From positions 1 through 63,793 of the forward strand of contig NZ_JPVQ01000021.1 of NCBI RefSeq assembly GCF_000772965.1: a DNA stretch of 63,793 bases. The letters are read 5' to 3'. The notes beneath the pieces are model-generated. The model had not been told where the DNA came from and searched no databases. It saw only the letters and a list, made by a program, of their open reading frames with translations. The translations under genes and the position numbers were made by a program. Every line of letters begins with the position of its first letter. The stretch's first letter is position 1. Origin of the DNA: Ureibacillus massiliensis 4400831 = CIP 108448 = CCUG 49529. GTDB lineage: Bacteria > Bacillota > Bacilli > Bacillales_A > Planococcaceae. This document shows, in pieces, positions 18,341 through 27,459 of this stretch.

Positions 18341-19126
18341 TTAGGCATTTTTTTTGTGAATTTTAGTTGGAAATATAAACTTTTCATAAAGTGGAGCGAG
18401 CGTATTCGTTCTAGCAGCAAAATAATTTGGTGTATATCCTGTTGTCATTAACGTGAATTCTAATTTATCAAAAACCTGCTCTACCCATTCAATTAAAATA
18501 GTTTCTGGATATTCCTTTAGAATGAGTTTTTCAATAATTTGAATGAATCGTTCATCTTCATCGTTTGTAAAAACCTCTTCCTTCCATAAGCTCGTTTTAA
18601 TACCTTCTAAAAGTATTGGTGCCAATTTTAACTCAAATGAAGGATGAGAGACGATTGCTGAAGAAAGGTCAGCCCCATGCGTTATGGCTAATGCCCAACC
18701 TTTAGTATCTAAAAATCCACGGACATCTTTTTCTCTATTTAAATATGGTGAACAAGCGTGAAGTGTTTCTATAGCTTCTTCAGTGGTTAAAAATGGAACT
18801 TGCGCATCAACATATAGTAATCCTGTTAACCATAATGCAGAGAATGATCTCGTAAATACTGAATCCGTTCCTTTCTCACCGATATGTAAAAATAAAAAAT
18901 CACTTTCTCTTAAAGTAAGAGTAAGTTGTTTCATTTGTTGCTTTGAAAATATCTGGGTACTTAATAGCTCAATAAACAATCGATAATTTAATTTATCTCG
19001 TAATTCGTCTTCTGGATAACCTATATGTTCTAGCATTTGATCTATTAACTGAGTACCATTTTCATCTATGTATATTCGCCTTTCTTCATCATTCATCTGA
19101 ATCACACTTGTAAGAAGTTCTTTCAT
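18341..19126 (-). CDS. DUF2785 family protein
   Basis: A 261-residue helical cytoplasmic protein. The segment EKDVRGFLDTKGWALAITHG, followed by ADLSSAIVSHP, is characteristic of DUF2785, a family of alpha-alpha repeat-like proteins with no established function. The start at 19126 has a GGAGGTAGT site. The IS256-family element begins about 105 bases upstream and may have displaced or altered the original promoter. Confidence 0.7.
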   Translation of the reverse strand: MKELLTSVIQMNDEERRIYIDENGTQLIDQMLEHIGYPEDELRDKLNYRLFIELLSTQIFSKQQMKQLTLTLRESDFLFLHIGEKGTDSVFTRSFSALWLTGLLYVDAQVPFLTTEEAIETLHACSPYLNREKDVRGFLDTKGWALAITHGADLSSAIVSHPSFELKLAPILLEGIKTSLWKEEVFTNDEDERFIQIIEKLILKEYPETILIEWVEQVFDKLEFTLMTTGYTPNYFAARTNTLAPLYEKFIFPTKIHKKNA

Positions 19127-19231
19127 ACTACCTCCATATTGTAGTTAGACATATGGATATCATTTTAAACTCCATGGGAAGATAATGCTACCAATTCGTA
19201 AATCTCCGTTATTTCATTGGGAATGTAAATT

Positions 19232-19255
19232 ATTTTGTGTAAATGAATGACTTTC
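19232..19255 (+). repeat. left terminal inverted repeat of the IS
   Basis: It begins ATTTTGTGTAAATG and continues to ACTTTC. The first 14 bases are identical to the inverted right end. Confidence 0.75.
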
Positions 19256-19457
19256 TCAAATTATGTTAATACTTTTATTATCTATTAAGGGGATAAGGCT
19301 CTGCTGAAGAGCAACCTGAGCACTTAACAGATAGACCAAAAAGGGGAGAGTTGCTCTCTCTTTTTCTATTCCTTTTTGGGCTGAAGAAAGCGTTAAACTT
19401 TTGGGCAAAGCGTAGCGAAGCCCAACACGACAGAACTTAATCAAATGAAAAAGCCAA

Positions 19458-20657
19458 CTAAATGCGACCCGCAAATAATATTTTAAATTGTCCTTCACAT
19501 TCTAGCCATCCTGGAATTGGCTTATTCCACTTTTCAATTGCATCCATAGTAGCTAAATAGATGATTTTCTTTAATGCATTGTCTGTAGGATAAGCTGATT
19601 TAGTTTTTGTCACTTTTCTTAACTGCCGATGGAATCCCTCAACCGTATTAGTAGTATATATAATCTTTCTAATCTCCGTTGGATATGAAAAGTAAGTCGT
19701 CAGCTCTAACCAATTTTCTTCCCATGATTCAATAACCTTCGGATATTTGCTATTCCATGATTCCTTTAGTTTTTTAAATTCCAGTTCAGCTTGTTCTAGA
19801 ATGGAAGCTTTATAGACTTTCTTTAAATCATTCATAAATGCTTGTCGTTCCTTTGATGCAACATACTTCATTGTGTTACGTATTTGATGAATCACACATA
19901 ACTGAATATGAGTCTGTGGAAATGTACTTTGAATCGCTTCTGAAAAGCCCGAAAGTCCGTCTTTACAAGCAATCAAAATATCTTCAACACCACGACTTTT
20001 AAGGTCAGTACAGACACTCAACCAAAAGCTTGCGCTCTCATTTTCTCCAATCCATATTCCTAAAATATCCTTTATTCCATCGGAATTAACACCTAGAACT
20101 GTGTAAGCTGCTTTATTGATAATGCGATTTTCATGCTTTACCTTAAAGTGAACAGCATCTAGATAAACAATGGGATAGACTCGGTCCAGCGGACGAGATT
20201 GCCACTCAACTATTTGTGGTAGAATTTTATCTGTCACTTTACTAACTAAACTAGGCGAAACATCTACACCATATATATCATTCATGTGTGACTCAATATC
20301 TCTAGTAGACATTCCTTTGGAATAGAGGGCTAGAATCTGTTCCTCTAGACCATTAATCGATGACTCATAGTTCTTAACAATTTGTGGCTCATATTCACCA
20401 TTACGATCTCTGGGAATACTTAATCTTGTATTACCAAACTTTGTCTTAATAACCTTTGTTCTATATCCATTTCGACTATTACCAGTGTTAATTCCCTGAG
20501 AACTGTGTTTTGTATAGCCCAGGTGATCCTCTATTTCAGCTTCAAATACAAGTTGTAATGTTTCTTTAAATAAAGATTTCATCATCTCAATGATGTCATC
20601 GACAGATTGACACTCCCTGGCTAAATCCTTAATCGTCATATTTTCGTAATTTTGCAT
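19458..20657 (-). CDS. IS256-family transposase
   Basis: A 399-residue DDE-type (Transposase_mut) protein. Recognisable segments are FGNTRLSIPRDRNGEYEP, LYSKGMSTRDIESH, YLDAVHFKVK (first catalytic Asp), ACKDGLSGFSEAI (second Asp), CVIHQIRNTMKYV and NTVEGFHRQLRK (Glu region). The C-terminus is intact, so the protein may be active. The start is the ATG at 20657, nine bases after GGAGG; earlier in-frame ATGs overlap the ribosome site. Confidence 0.95.
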   Translation of the reverse strand: MQNYENMTIKDLARECQSVDDIIEMMKSLFKETLQLVFEAEIEDHLGYTKHSSQGINTGNSRNGYRTKVIKTKFGNTRLSIPRDRNGEYEPQIVKNYESSINGLEEQILALYSKGMSTRDIESHMNDIYGVDVSPSLVSKVTDKILPQIVEWQSRPLDRVYPIVYLDAVHFKVKHENRIINKAAYTVLGVNSDGIKDILGIWIGENESASFWLSVCTDLKSRGVEDILIACKDGLSGFSEAIQSTFPQTHIQLCVIHQIRNTMKYVASKERQAFMNDLKKVYKASILEQAELEFKKLKESWNSKYPKVIESWEENWLELTTYFSYPTEIRKIIYTTNTVEGFHRQLRKVTKTKSAYPTDNALKKIIYLATMDAIEKWNKPIPGWLECEGQFKILFAGRI

Positions 20658-20678
20658 AATGGTCATCCTCCTCTTATT

Positions 20679-20704
20679 GGAAAGTTTAACCATTTACACA
20701 AAAT
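20679..20704 (-). repeat. right terminal inverted repeat of the IS
   Basis: Read on the minus strand it begins ATTTTGTGTAAATG, then GTTAAACTTTCC, mirroring the left end. Confidence 0.75.
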
Positions 20705-20895
20705 TTAATACGCTCTCATTTCATTATCTCGATAAGTCATAAATTTGAAAATATCAGATTTTTAAACCTAAAAATAATCAATATATTAAGTAAAAATCAT
20801 TTTCAATTAAAAATTCTTTTGGATAAGCGATTAAATCATGTCTAATTCAGTAAAAATAGAAATATCAACCAGATTTACTAAGAAGGAGGGGTAAA

Positions 20896-22836
20896 ATGAC
20901 AATCTTAAAATTGTTTTCAACTTTTTTTTCGAATGTTAAGACAATCAAAAAAGCTATCCAAAGGTCAAAAACAGGAGACCATATAAAGTTATCTCCAAAG
21001 ATATATAAAGAATCGATTCATTTTGAAAGGGATGTACTAATCAGCGCAAATGGAAATGATTCAGAGGAAACGATTATTGAGGGAGTTATTATTGTTCCTA
21101 AAACAGTACAGGTTACAATTCAAAACGTAACGATCTCCCCTACTTCTCAAATTTATGTGGAAGGAAATTTAAAACTAGAAAATTGTCGACTCATTGGTAA
21201 AAAATCAGAAGTATTATTATCTGCGAATGGTGGAGTTATACAAGCTACTAATTGTGAACTAACAAACGCTAAAGAAGTCGCAGTTGCTCTTATGAATCAA
21301 AGTAAATCTTTCTTCAAAAACTGCATTTTTAACTCTAATGGAAAAATGCAAATTTTATTACAAGAATCAGAAGCAAATGTTGAAGAGTGTGAATTTACTG
21401 ACTCGCAACATTGCTTTTGGATTAAAAACAATTCAAAACTTTATACTACTAAAAATCATTTGCACCATCATCATGGGACGCAAATAATTGTTGATGGTGC
21501 AAAATTTGAGGACTTTGGAAGTATCATTGAACGCGGAGAAGGAAACGGAATATATGGATTAAACGAAGCAGAAATTACTATTCAAAATAGTACGGTTCGG
21601 TACCATTCCCTTCCACAGATTTGGATTCAAGAAAGTATATTAAAAACCAATCATTGCATTATTAGCTATGGAGATGAATCGGGCATTACGTTAAAAAATA
21701 ATGCAGAAGCAATGATATACTTTTGTGAAATTTCTAACCACAAGAAAGAAAATATCCTTGTTAAAAAGAATTCAAGAATTAATATAGAACAATGCCATAT
21801 CCATTCCGGTAGTGGTGTTGGTATTCAAATAAAAAGTCAATCTATCGCGAATTTTAATGAAACAATTATTAAATCTCATGGACTATCTCAAATATATATT
21901 ACGGACCAATCAATCTGTTCGATGAAAGGTTGTATTATAAAAGATGGCTATCATATTGGACTTTTTGTTGATAAAAAAAGTTGTTTATCTGTCGTAAAAA
22001 GCGAGATTTCAAGGCATGCAAATTCTGCCTTTACTAGTATTGAAGCTCAATTAAATGTATACGAATGTAAAGTGATGGATAATAAAGGAAATGGTATATT
22101 AGCGATTGAAAAATCGAATATAGATATTGAGCTTTCAACCTTTTATGATAACGATATGCCCCACCTCGCAAGTAAATCCAATGTTATTACAACCATTACA
22201 CAATGTGAGTTTTTTAATGGAAAAAGCATCTTTATAGTAAAGCATAGTGAAGTATTTGTTTTTGAAAGTAAATTTCACCATTGTGATCAAGTACAGATTG
22301 AAATTACAGATCATTCAACAGCTGTTTTTGATAACACCTCCATAACAAATGGCTCTTCCTATGGGATAAAAATTACAAGAAATTCAATATCAAACTTTAT
22401 AAATTGCCAAATTAGTAATCACTATCTTGCGCAAATGGTTGTCAATGATAGCTCTCTTATAATAAATAACTGTGAATTAATTGAAGGAAAACGCAATGGT
22501 TTATTAATACAAAATCATAGTGAGGTATTTATTCGAGATAGCTACATTGCAAAACATATGAAACCACAAATATGGATTGACTTTGAATCTACTGTAGATT
22601 TAGAAAGTGTACAAATCGCGGAAGGTTATCAATCAGACTTACTTGCTCAAAATCGATCCGCCATTTATGTCTCGGACAGTATTATTCGAAATGATAGGTA
22701 CCGATATAATGTACAAGCAATGAATCATTCAAAAATTAAATTTAATAAAACAATCATTGAAAATAAATATGGAGAAGTATTTTATAGCGAAAATAACAGT
22801 TTAATTACGAATTCTATCGATGAAGTGGATGAATAA
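20896..22836 (+). CDS. right-handed parallel beta-helix protein without a signal peptide
   Basis: A 646-residue protein made almost wholly of short beta-helix coils. The N-terminus (KKAIQRSKTGDHIKLSPKIYKESI) is like the first turn of pectin-lyase-type folds. Coils of about 22-24 residues follow in two alternating styles: one with GIxIKxxS and a Cys or Thr at the turn, one with QIxI or QIWI. There is no signal peptide, SLH or sortase motif, so it is probably cytoplasmic or exported by an unusual route. No catalytic residues of pectate lyases or methylesterases are recognisable. The ATG at 20896 follows AAGGAGGGG. The right end of an IS256-family element lies ~190 bases upstream. Confidence 0.8.
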   Translation: MTILKLFSTFFSNVKTIKKAIQRSKTGDHIKLSPKIYKESIHFERDVLISANGNDSEETIIEGVIIVPKTVQVTIQNVTISPTSQIYVEGNLKLENCRLIGKKSEVLLSANGGVIQATNCELTNAKEVAVALMNQSKSFFKNCIFNSNGKMQILLQESEANVEECEFTDSQHCFWIKNNSKLYTTKNHLHHHHGTQIIVDGAKFEDFGSIIERGEGNGIYGLNEAEITIQNSTVRYHSLPQIWIQESILKTNHCIISYGDESGITLKNNAEAMIYFCEISNHKKENILVKKNSRINIEQCHIHSGSGVGIQIKSQSIANFNETIIKSHGLSQIYITDQSICSMKGCIIKDGYHIGLFVDKKSCLSVVKSEISRHANSAFTSIEAQLNVYECKVMDNKGNGILAIEKSNIDIELSTFYDNDMPHLASKSNVITTITQCEFFNGKSIFIVKHSEVFVFESKFHHCDQVQIEITDHSTAVFDNTSITNGSSYGIKITRNSISNFINCQISNHYLAQMVVNDSSLIINNCELIEGKRNGLLIQNHSEVFIRDSYIAKHMKPQIWIDFESTVDLESVQIAEGYQSDLLAQNRSAIYVSDSIIRNDRYRYNVQAMNHSKIKFNKTIIENKYGEVFYSENNSLITNSIDEVDE

Positions 22837-23012
22837 TTTGATCCATTTCATTTATTTTTTATCTTAAGTTTACATAATAATATTATAAATAAACACTTCT
22901 CTTCGTATGTATCTTTATAGATTGGAATAAAATGTTCTAATTCATCATTTTATAGTTTTCGAAACTCAAAAACTATGAGAAAATGAGTTCTTGGAAAGGA
23001 AGATCGAAAACG

Positions 23013-24122
23013 ATGAATACATTAGAAAAAATTACCCCTAACTTTGACCCTTGGGAAGCATATATGGATATTGAACAGCATGGAAAATTAACACTTTCGA
23101 ATATTGAGTTTACAACCACTACTTTATGTAATATGAGATGTGCTCATTGCGCTGTAGGTTATACCTTACAGACGAAAGATCCAGTTGCGCTCCCGGTTGA
23201 GTTATTTATTCAACGACTTGAGGAAATCCCTCAATTACGTTCTTTAAGTATTACAGGTGGCGAACCGATGCTAAGTAAGAAATCAGTTGAAAATTATGTG
23301 AAACCACTATTGAAATATGCCCATGAACGTGGTGTGCGTACTCAAATGAATTCGAACTTAACAATTGATGGAGCTCGTTATCTAGAAATTGCTCCCTACC
23401 TAGATGTTTTACATATTTCTCACAATTGGGGAACAATTGAAGAGTTTGTGGAAACAGGATTTGCAATGATGGAAAGAAAGCCAACATTTGATCAACGAGC
23501 GTCTTTATTCGATCGGATGATTGAAAACTCTCGTCTTTTAGCAGAACATGGTGTCATGGTATCTGCTGAAACTATGTTAAATAAAAATACATTACCTTAT
23601 TTAGAACACATACATCATCAAATTGTACATGAAATGAAATGTGCAAGGCATGAAGTGCACCCTATGTATCCATCAGATTTCGCCTCTTCTTTAACAGCAC
23701 TTTCATTAGATGAAATTCGACATGCAATCCATCATTTACTTGATATTCGCGATGAAGATACTTGGATGCTATTTGGTACACTTCCCTTCTATCCTTGTAG
23801 TGTAAAGGATGAAGACCAGGAGTTACTAAACCGTTTACGCCAAGCCAAAAATGTTACATTACGGAATGACCCAGATGGTAGATCGCGCTTAAATATTAAC
23901 ATTTTCACTGGCGATGTTATTGTAACTGACTTTGGCGATACGCCTGCACTTGGAAATGTAAAAGAAGATTCCCTACCTGACGTTTTCGATAAATGGCTAA
24001 AAACGGATTTAGCTAAGTCATTAAACTGTCACTGCCCAGCGGTAAAATGTTTAGGACCAAATGTTCTCGTTAAAAATATGTATTATCAAGATGCGAAGTT
24101 TATTAGCGGATCTGTTAAGTAA
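23013..24122 (+). CDS. YfkAB-like radical SAM protein with a CxCxxxxC C-terminus
   Basis: A 369-residue radical SAM enzyme. The SAM/4Fe-4S motif is CNMRCAHC (CxxxCxxC) near residue 40. The GGEP motif (ITGGEPML) follows. The C-terminus has CHCPAVKC, the CxCxxxxC motif that names this protein group in Bacillus (YfkA/YfkB). The substrate is unknown. The start is the ATG at 23013, behind GGAAAGGAAG; the upstream extension to 22983 is unsupported. It is monocistronic, ending at a hairpin near 24160. Confidence 0.87.
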   Translation: MNTLEKITPNFDPWEAYMDIEQHGKLTLSNIEFTTTTLCNMRCAHCAVGYTLQTKDPVALPVELFIQRLEEIPQLRSLSITGGEPMLSKKSVENYVKPLLKYAHERGVRTQMNSNLTIDGARYLEIAPYLDVLHISHNWGTIEEFVETGFAMMERKPTFDQRASLFDRMIENSRLLAEHGVMVSAETMLNKNTLPYLEHIHHQIVHEMKCARHEVHPMYPSDFASSLTALSLDEIRHAIHHLLDIRDEDTWMLFGTLPFYPCSVKDEDQELLNRLRQAKNVTLRNDPDGRSRLNINIFTGDVIVTDFGDTPALGNVKEDSLPDVFDKWLKTDLAKSLNCHCPAVKCLGPNVLVKNMYYQDAKFISGSVK

Positions 24123-24159
24123 ATTCTTATATAAAACAACAATAAATTCATCTTTAATT

Positions 24160-24192
24160 AAGCCTGTCAATTTTATTTTGACGGCTTTTTCT
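24160..24192 (+). terminator. terminator of the radical SAM gene
   Basis: AGCCTGTCAA pairs with TTGACGGCT with one bulge, followed by TTTTTCTATTTTTTT. Confidence 0.7.
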
Positions 24193-24331
24193 ATTTTTTT
24201 AATTTATTACTTTAAATCTTTAGCGAAAAAGTATTACACTAATAATAGGTATATTGACCATAATGGTATATTTTAATTTGGTATGCTAAGACTAGTAATT
24301 AATCATAGTTAGACGAGGATGTGCAACAGAT

Positions 24332-25354
24332 ATGAGAATTCGACAAAATTCCATAAAGATGATCGGAATAATTACTTGTACTACCCTTCTATTTGGTTGT
24401 TCTACTCATGAATATACGACGAATAGTGAACAATTATATGGAAGTAAAAATCTATCGGCTAGTAATTATTCTTCTGAATCATTAACCATCCATACAGTTG
24501 AATTTTCAAGTGATCGTAACGTAAATGATGTTACTGTTACCCTTCTCGATTATGATACAGGTGAAAAGCTTGCTTCCACTAAAGTAAATGAAGATGGTAA
24601 AGCAATATTTGATATGGTTAAACCTGATCATCCTTATGAGATTGTAATTTATAAAAATGAAATTACAGGTGAATTATCAGAGCAACAACGAGAATTCATA
24701 GTATTTGATCCGAACAAATCATTAGTAACAATTGAAACCTTTAATCCTTCTTCTGATAAAAGTCTTGCTGTACCTGTAGTAAAACAAAATCCAGAACTAC
24801 CTAATGGCTGTGAAGTAACAGCTTTAGCAGCAATATTAAATTATTATGGAATTGGGGTTAAAAAAACCGAATTAGCAAAAGACTATCTGCCAACTTCTCC
24901 TGTGACTAAACGCGGAAACGAGCTGTATGGACCAAATCCATATGAAGCGTATGCGGGGGATCCTTCAAAAAAAGACGGTGGTTATTACGTTTTTGCCCAA
25001 CCAATTGTTGAAGTTGCGAATCAAGTATTGTTTGAAAACAATAGTAACTATAAAGCTTTAAATTTGAGTGATGTATCTCGTGAGGAAATATTGGCTTATG
25101 TGAACTCTGGTGTACCAGTCCTAACTTGGGTTACTATTGACTTAAAAAAGCCGAGAACAAGTGGATATTGGATTATTGAAGAAACGAAGGAAAAACATTC
25201 AATCTTTATGAATCTACATGCAGTAGTTTTAACGGGATATGAAAATGGTAAGGTTACAATCATGAATCCTTTAACGGGTAATGAAACGATTAATGCGGAT
25301 ATATTTTTCAGTAGTTTTAAATCACTTGGTTCGCATGCAATAGTAATTTTATAA
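24332..25354 (+). CDS. C39-like cysteine peptidase lipoprotein
   Basis: A 340-residue lipoprotein. The lipobox LLFGC places the lipidated Cys at residue 23. Residues ~50-140 form a small beta-rich region, and a papain-like C39-type domain occupies the rest. It shows PNGCEVTALAAILNYYG with catalytic Cys at about 160, and NLHAVVLTGYENGKVTIMNP with His near 296. Members of this group act outside the membrane, and their substrates are mostly unknown. The ATG at 24332 has a GAGGATG element upstream at a rather long distance. The gene ends at a two-way terminator facing leuD. Confidence 0.82.
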   Translation: MRIRQNSIKMIGIITCTTLLFGCSTHEYTTNSEQLYGSKNLSASNYSSESLTIHTVEFSSDRNVNDVTVTLLDYDTGEKLASTKVNEDGKAIFDMVKPDHPYEIVIYKNEITGELSEQQREFIVFDPNKSLVTIETFNPSSDKSLAVPVVKQNPELPNGCEVTALAAILNYYGIGVKKTELAKDYLPTSPVTKRGNELYGPNPYEAYAGDPSKKDGGYYVFAQPIVEVANQVLFENNSNYKALNLSDVSREEILAYVNSGVPVLTWVTIDLKKPRTSGYWIIEETKEKHSIFMNLHAVVLTGYENGKVTIMNPLTGNETINADIFFSSFKSLGSHAIVIL

Positions 25355-25392
25355 AAAATGGGCGACTCTTGATTAAAGTGCGCCCATTTTTT
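25353..25392. terminator. bidirectional terminator of the C39 gene and the ilv-leu operon
   Basis: AAAAAATGGGCG (25353-25364) pairs perfectly with CGCCCATTTTTT (25381-25392). Confidence 0.9.
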
Positions 25393-25403
25393 GTTTGAAA
25401 TTA

Positions 25404-25994
25404 TTAAAATGCAATTCTCTTTGCTTCATATTCTGCTATTTTATCTTCATATTTAAATGTTAATGCGATTTCATCCCAACCATTAAGTAGCATTTCTTTG
25501 TAGTAAGGGTCAATGTTGAATTGATAAATTGCTCCGTCTTCCCCTTTAACCGTTTGTTCTTTTAAATTTACAGCAACAGAATATGGCTTTTCTAATCCTT
25601 TTGCTAAAATTTCATCACACTCTGCTTCTGTTAATTTAATCGGTAGGATTCCATTTTTAAAGCAGTTGTTATGGAAGATATCCGCAAAACTCGGTGCAAT
25701 GACTACTCGGAATCCATAATCTAGTATTGCCCATGGCGCATGTTCGCGAGATGAACCGCAACCGAAGTTATCTTGGGCAACTAAAATTTGTGATCCTTTA
25801 TATTCTGGTTTATTTAATACGAAATCTGAAATTTCATTCCCCTGTTCGTCAAAACGCCAATGATAAAATAGGAAACGTCCAAATCCTGTACGTTCAATAC
25901 GTTTCAAAAATTCTTTTGAAATAATTTGGTCAGTGTCTACATTTTTACGATCTAATGGTGTAATAATACTATTTACTTGATTAATAGGTTCCAT
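25404..25994 (-). CDS. leuD: 3-isopropylmalate dehydratase small subunit
   Basis: A 196-residue swivel subunit that pairs with LeuC to isomerise 2- to 3-isopropylmalate in leucine synthesis. Typical motifs are NVDTDQIISKEFLKRIERTG, NFGCGSSREHAPWAI and PSFADIFHNNCFKNG. The start is the ATG at 25994 (MEPINQ), matching the family, with AAAGGCGG upstream. It is the last gene of the operon, 33 bases after leuC. Confidence 0.96.
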   Translation of the reverse strand: MEPINQVNSIITPLDRKNVDTDQIISKEFLKRIERTGFGRFLFYHWRFDEQGNEISDFVLNKPEYKGSQILVAQDNFGCGSSREHAPWAILDYGFRVVIAPSFADIFHNNCFKNGILPIKLTEAECDEILAKGLEKPYSVAVNLKEQTVKGEDGAIYQFNIDPYYKEMLLNGWDEIALTFKYEDKIAEYEAKRIAF

Positions 25995-26027
25995 TGTTCT
26001 GTCCGCCTTTCTCATATATGAAAAAAG

Positions 26028-27443
26028 TTATACTTCTTGCTCTTGTTTTACGTATTTACGTACATCAACGAAGTGACCTTCAATTGCAGCTGCAGCAGCC
26101 ATTGCTGGACTTACTAAGTGAGTACGTGATCCAGCACCTTGGCGTCCTTCAAAGTTACGATTTGAAGTTGATGCACAACGTTCTCCAGCAGGAATTGTAT
26201 CTTCATTCATACCAAGACATGCTGAACATCCTGATTCCCGCCATTCAAAACCGGCATCTAGGAATATTTTATCTAACCCTTCCTCTTCTGCTGCTTTTTT
26301 CGTTGACCAAGAACCTGGTACAACAATTCCACGAACACCTGGATGAAGTTTTTTACCCTCCACAATACTTGCGGCAGTTCTTAAGTCAGAAAGACGTGAA
26401 TTTGTACATGAGCCAATAAATACATGTTGGATTTCGATGGATTCGATTGGTTGGCCTTCTTCCAATCCCATATATTTAAGAGCTTTTTTCAATGCTTGTT
26501 TATCAGTTTCAGACTCAAAATCATCTACAGTTGGTACTGACTTTGACACACCAGTTCCCATTGATGGATTAGTACCCCATGTTACAATTGGTTCAATTTC
26601 ATTAGCATCAATTTCTAGCACTACATCATAAGTAGCATTAGGATCTGACGCAAGGCTTAACCAATATGCTGCTGCCTCATTGAATTTATCCTCTTTCGGA
26701 GCGAAACGTCGTCCACGTAAAAATTCCACTGTTTTTTCATCAGGTGAGATTAAGCCTGCTTTTGCACCTGCTTCAATAGACATATTACATATTGTCATCC
26801 GTTCTTCCATAGTTAATGAACGAATGGCTTCGCCTGTAAATTCCACAATGTGGCCAGTGCCTATACTAATACCCCATTTCGCAATGATGGCTAATATGAT
26901 ATCCTTTGCAGCTACACCGACACCTAATTGACCATTCACTCGAATTTCCATTGTTTTTGGCTTACTTTGCCATAAAGTTTGGGTTGATAAAACGTGCTCT
27001 ACTTCTGATGTACCGATACCAAATGCTAGTGCACCAAATGCACCGTGAGTAGAAGTATGTGAGTCACCACAAACGATTGTTTTTCCTGGTTGTGTTAATC
27101 CTAACTCAGGACCAATGACGTGAACAATCCCTTGATCTGGATGTCCCATATCCGCAAGCTGAACACCAAACTCCTTCGCATTTTCAGCTAAAGTTGTAAT
27201 TTGTTTCTTTGCAATTGGATCATTAATTGTAGGCAAATTTTTAGTTGGTACGTTATGATCCATTGTTGCAAAACATAAATCTGGACGACGTACTTTACGA
27301 CCTGCTAATCGTAAACCTTCAAAAGCTTGTGGAGATGTTACTTCATGAATTAAATGAAGATCAATATAAAGTAAATCAGGTTTGCCTTCTTCATGATGTA
27401 CAACGTGAGTATCCCAGATTTTTTCAATAATATTTTTTGCCAT
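26028..27443 (-). CDS. leuC: 3-isopropylmalate dehydratase large subunit
   Basis: A 471-residue aconitase-like [4Fe-4S] subunit. Motifs include [18 protein letters not shown]-type and [20 protein letters not shown] segments. Cluster cysteines are in FIGSCTNSR and [10 protein letters not shown]. The ATG at 27443 is preferred to the GTG three bases upstream because of the spacing to GGTG. It follows leuB after 16 bases and is co-transcribed. Confidence 0.96.
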   Translation of the reverse strand: MAKNIIEKIWDTHVVHHEEGKPDLLYIDLHLIHEVTSPQAFEGLRLAGRKVRRPDLCFATMDHNVPTKNLPTINDPIAKKQITTLAENAKEFGVQLADMGHPDQGIVHVIGPELGLTQPGKTIVCGDSHTSTHGAFGALAFGIGTSEVEHVLSTQTLWQSKPKTMEIRVNGQLGVGVAAKDIILAIIAKWGISIGTGHIVEFTGEAIRSLTMEERMTICNMSIEAGAKAGLISPDEKTVEFLRGRRFAPKEDKFNEAAAYWLSLASDPNATYDVVLEIDANEIEPIVTWGTNPSMGTGVSKSVPTVDDFESETDKQALKKALKYMGLEEGQPIESIEIQHVFIGSCTNSRLSDLRTAASIVEGKKLHPGVRGIVVPGSWSTKKAAEEEGLDKIFLDAGFEWRESGCSACLGMNEDTIPAGERCASTSNRNFEGRQGAGSRTHLVSPAMAAAAAIEGHFVDVRKYVKQEQEV

Positions 27444-27459
27444 CACTTTTCACCAATCC

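Larger units (their letters stand above)
19232..20704 (-). mobile_element. IS256-family insertion sequence
   Basis: A ~1.47-kb element. Inverted ends both read inward as ATTTTGTGTAAATG (left 19232-19245, right 20704-20691), with ACTTTC recurring just inside each end. It carries one intact transposase on the minus strand. No matching 8-9 bp target duplication is visible next to these ends, so the true ends may be shifted by a base or two, or the flanks may have changed. About 200 bases between the transposase stop and the left end are noticeably richer in G and C and in hairpins than the surroundings. Confidence 0.85.

Noticed and set aside
19256-19498. 80-residue open frame at the left end of the IS
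   Set aside because: It overlaps the transposase end on the same strand and shows no family features or ribosome site. It is more likely chance in the GC-richer tail.
24061-24276. 71-residue frame over the end of the radical SAM gene
   Set aside because: It overlaps the true C-terminus and its terminator and has no ribosome site.
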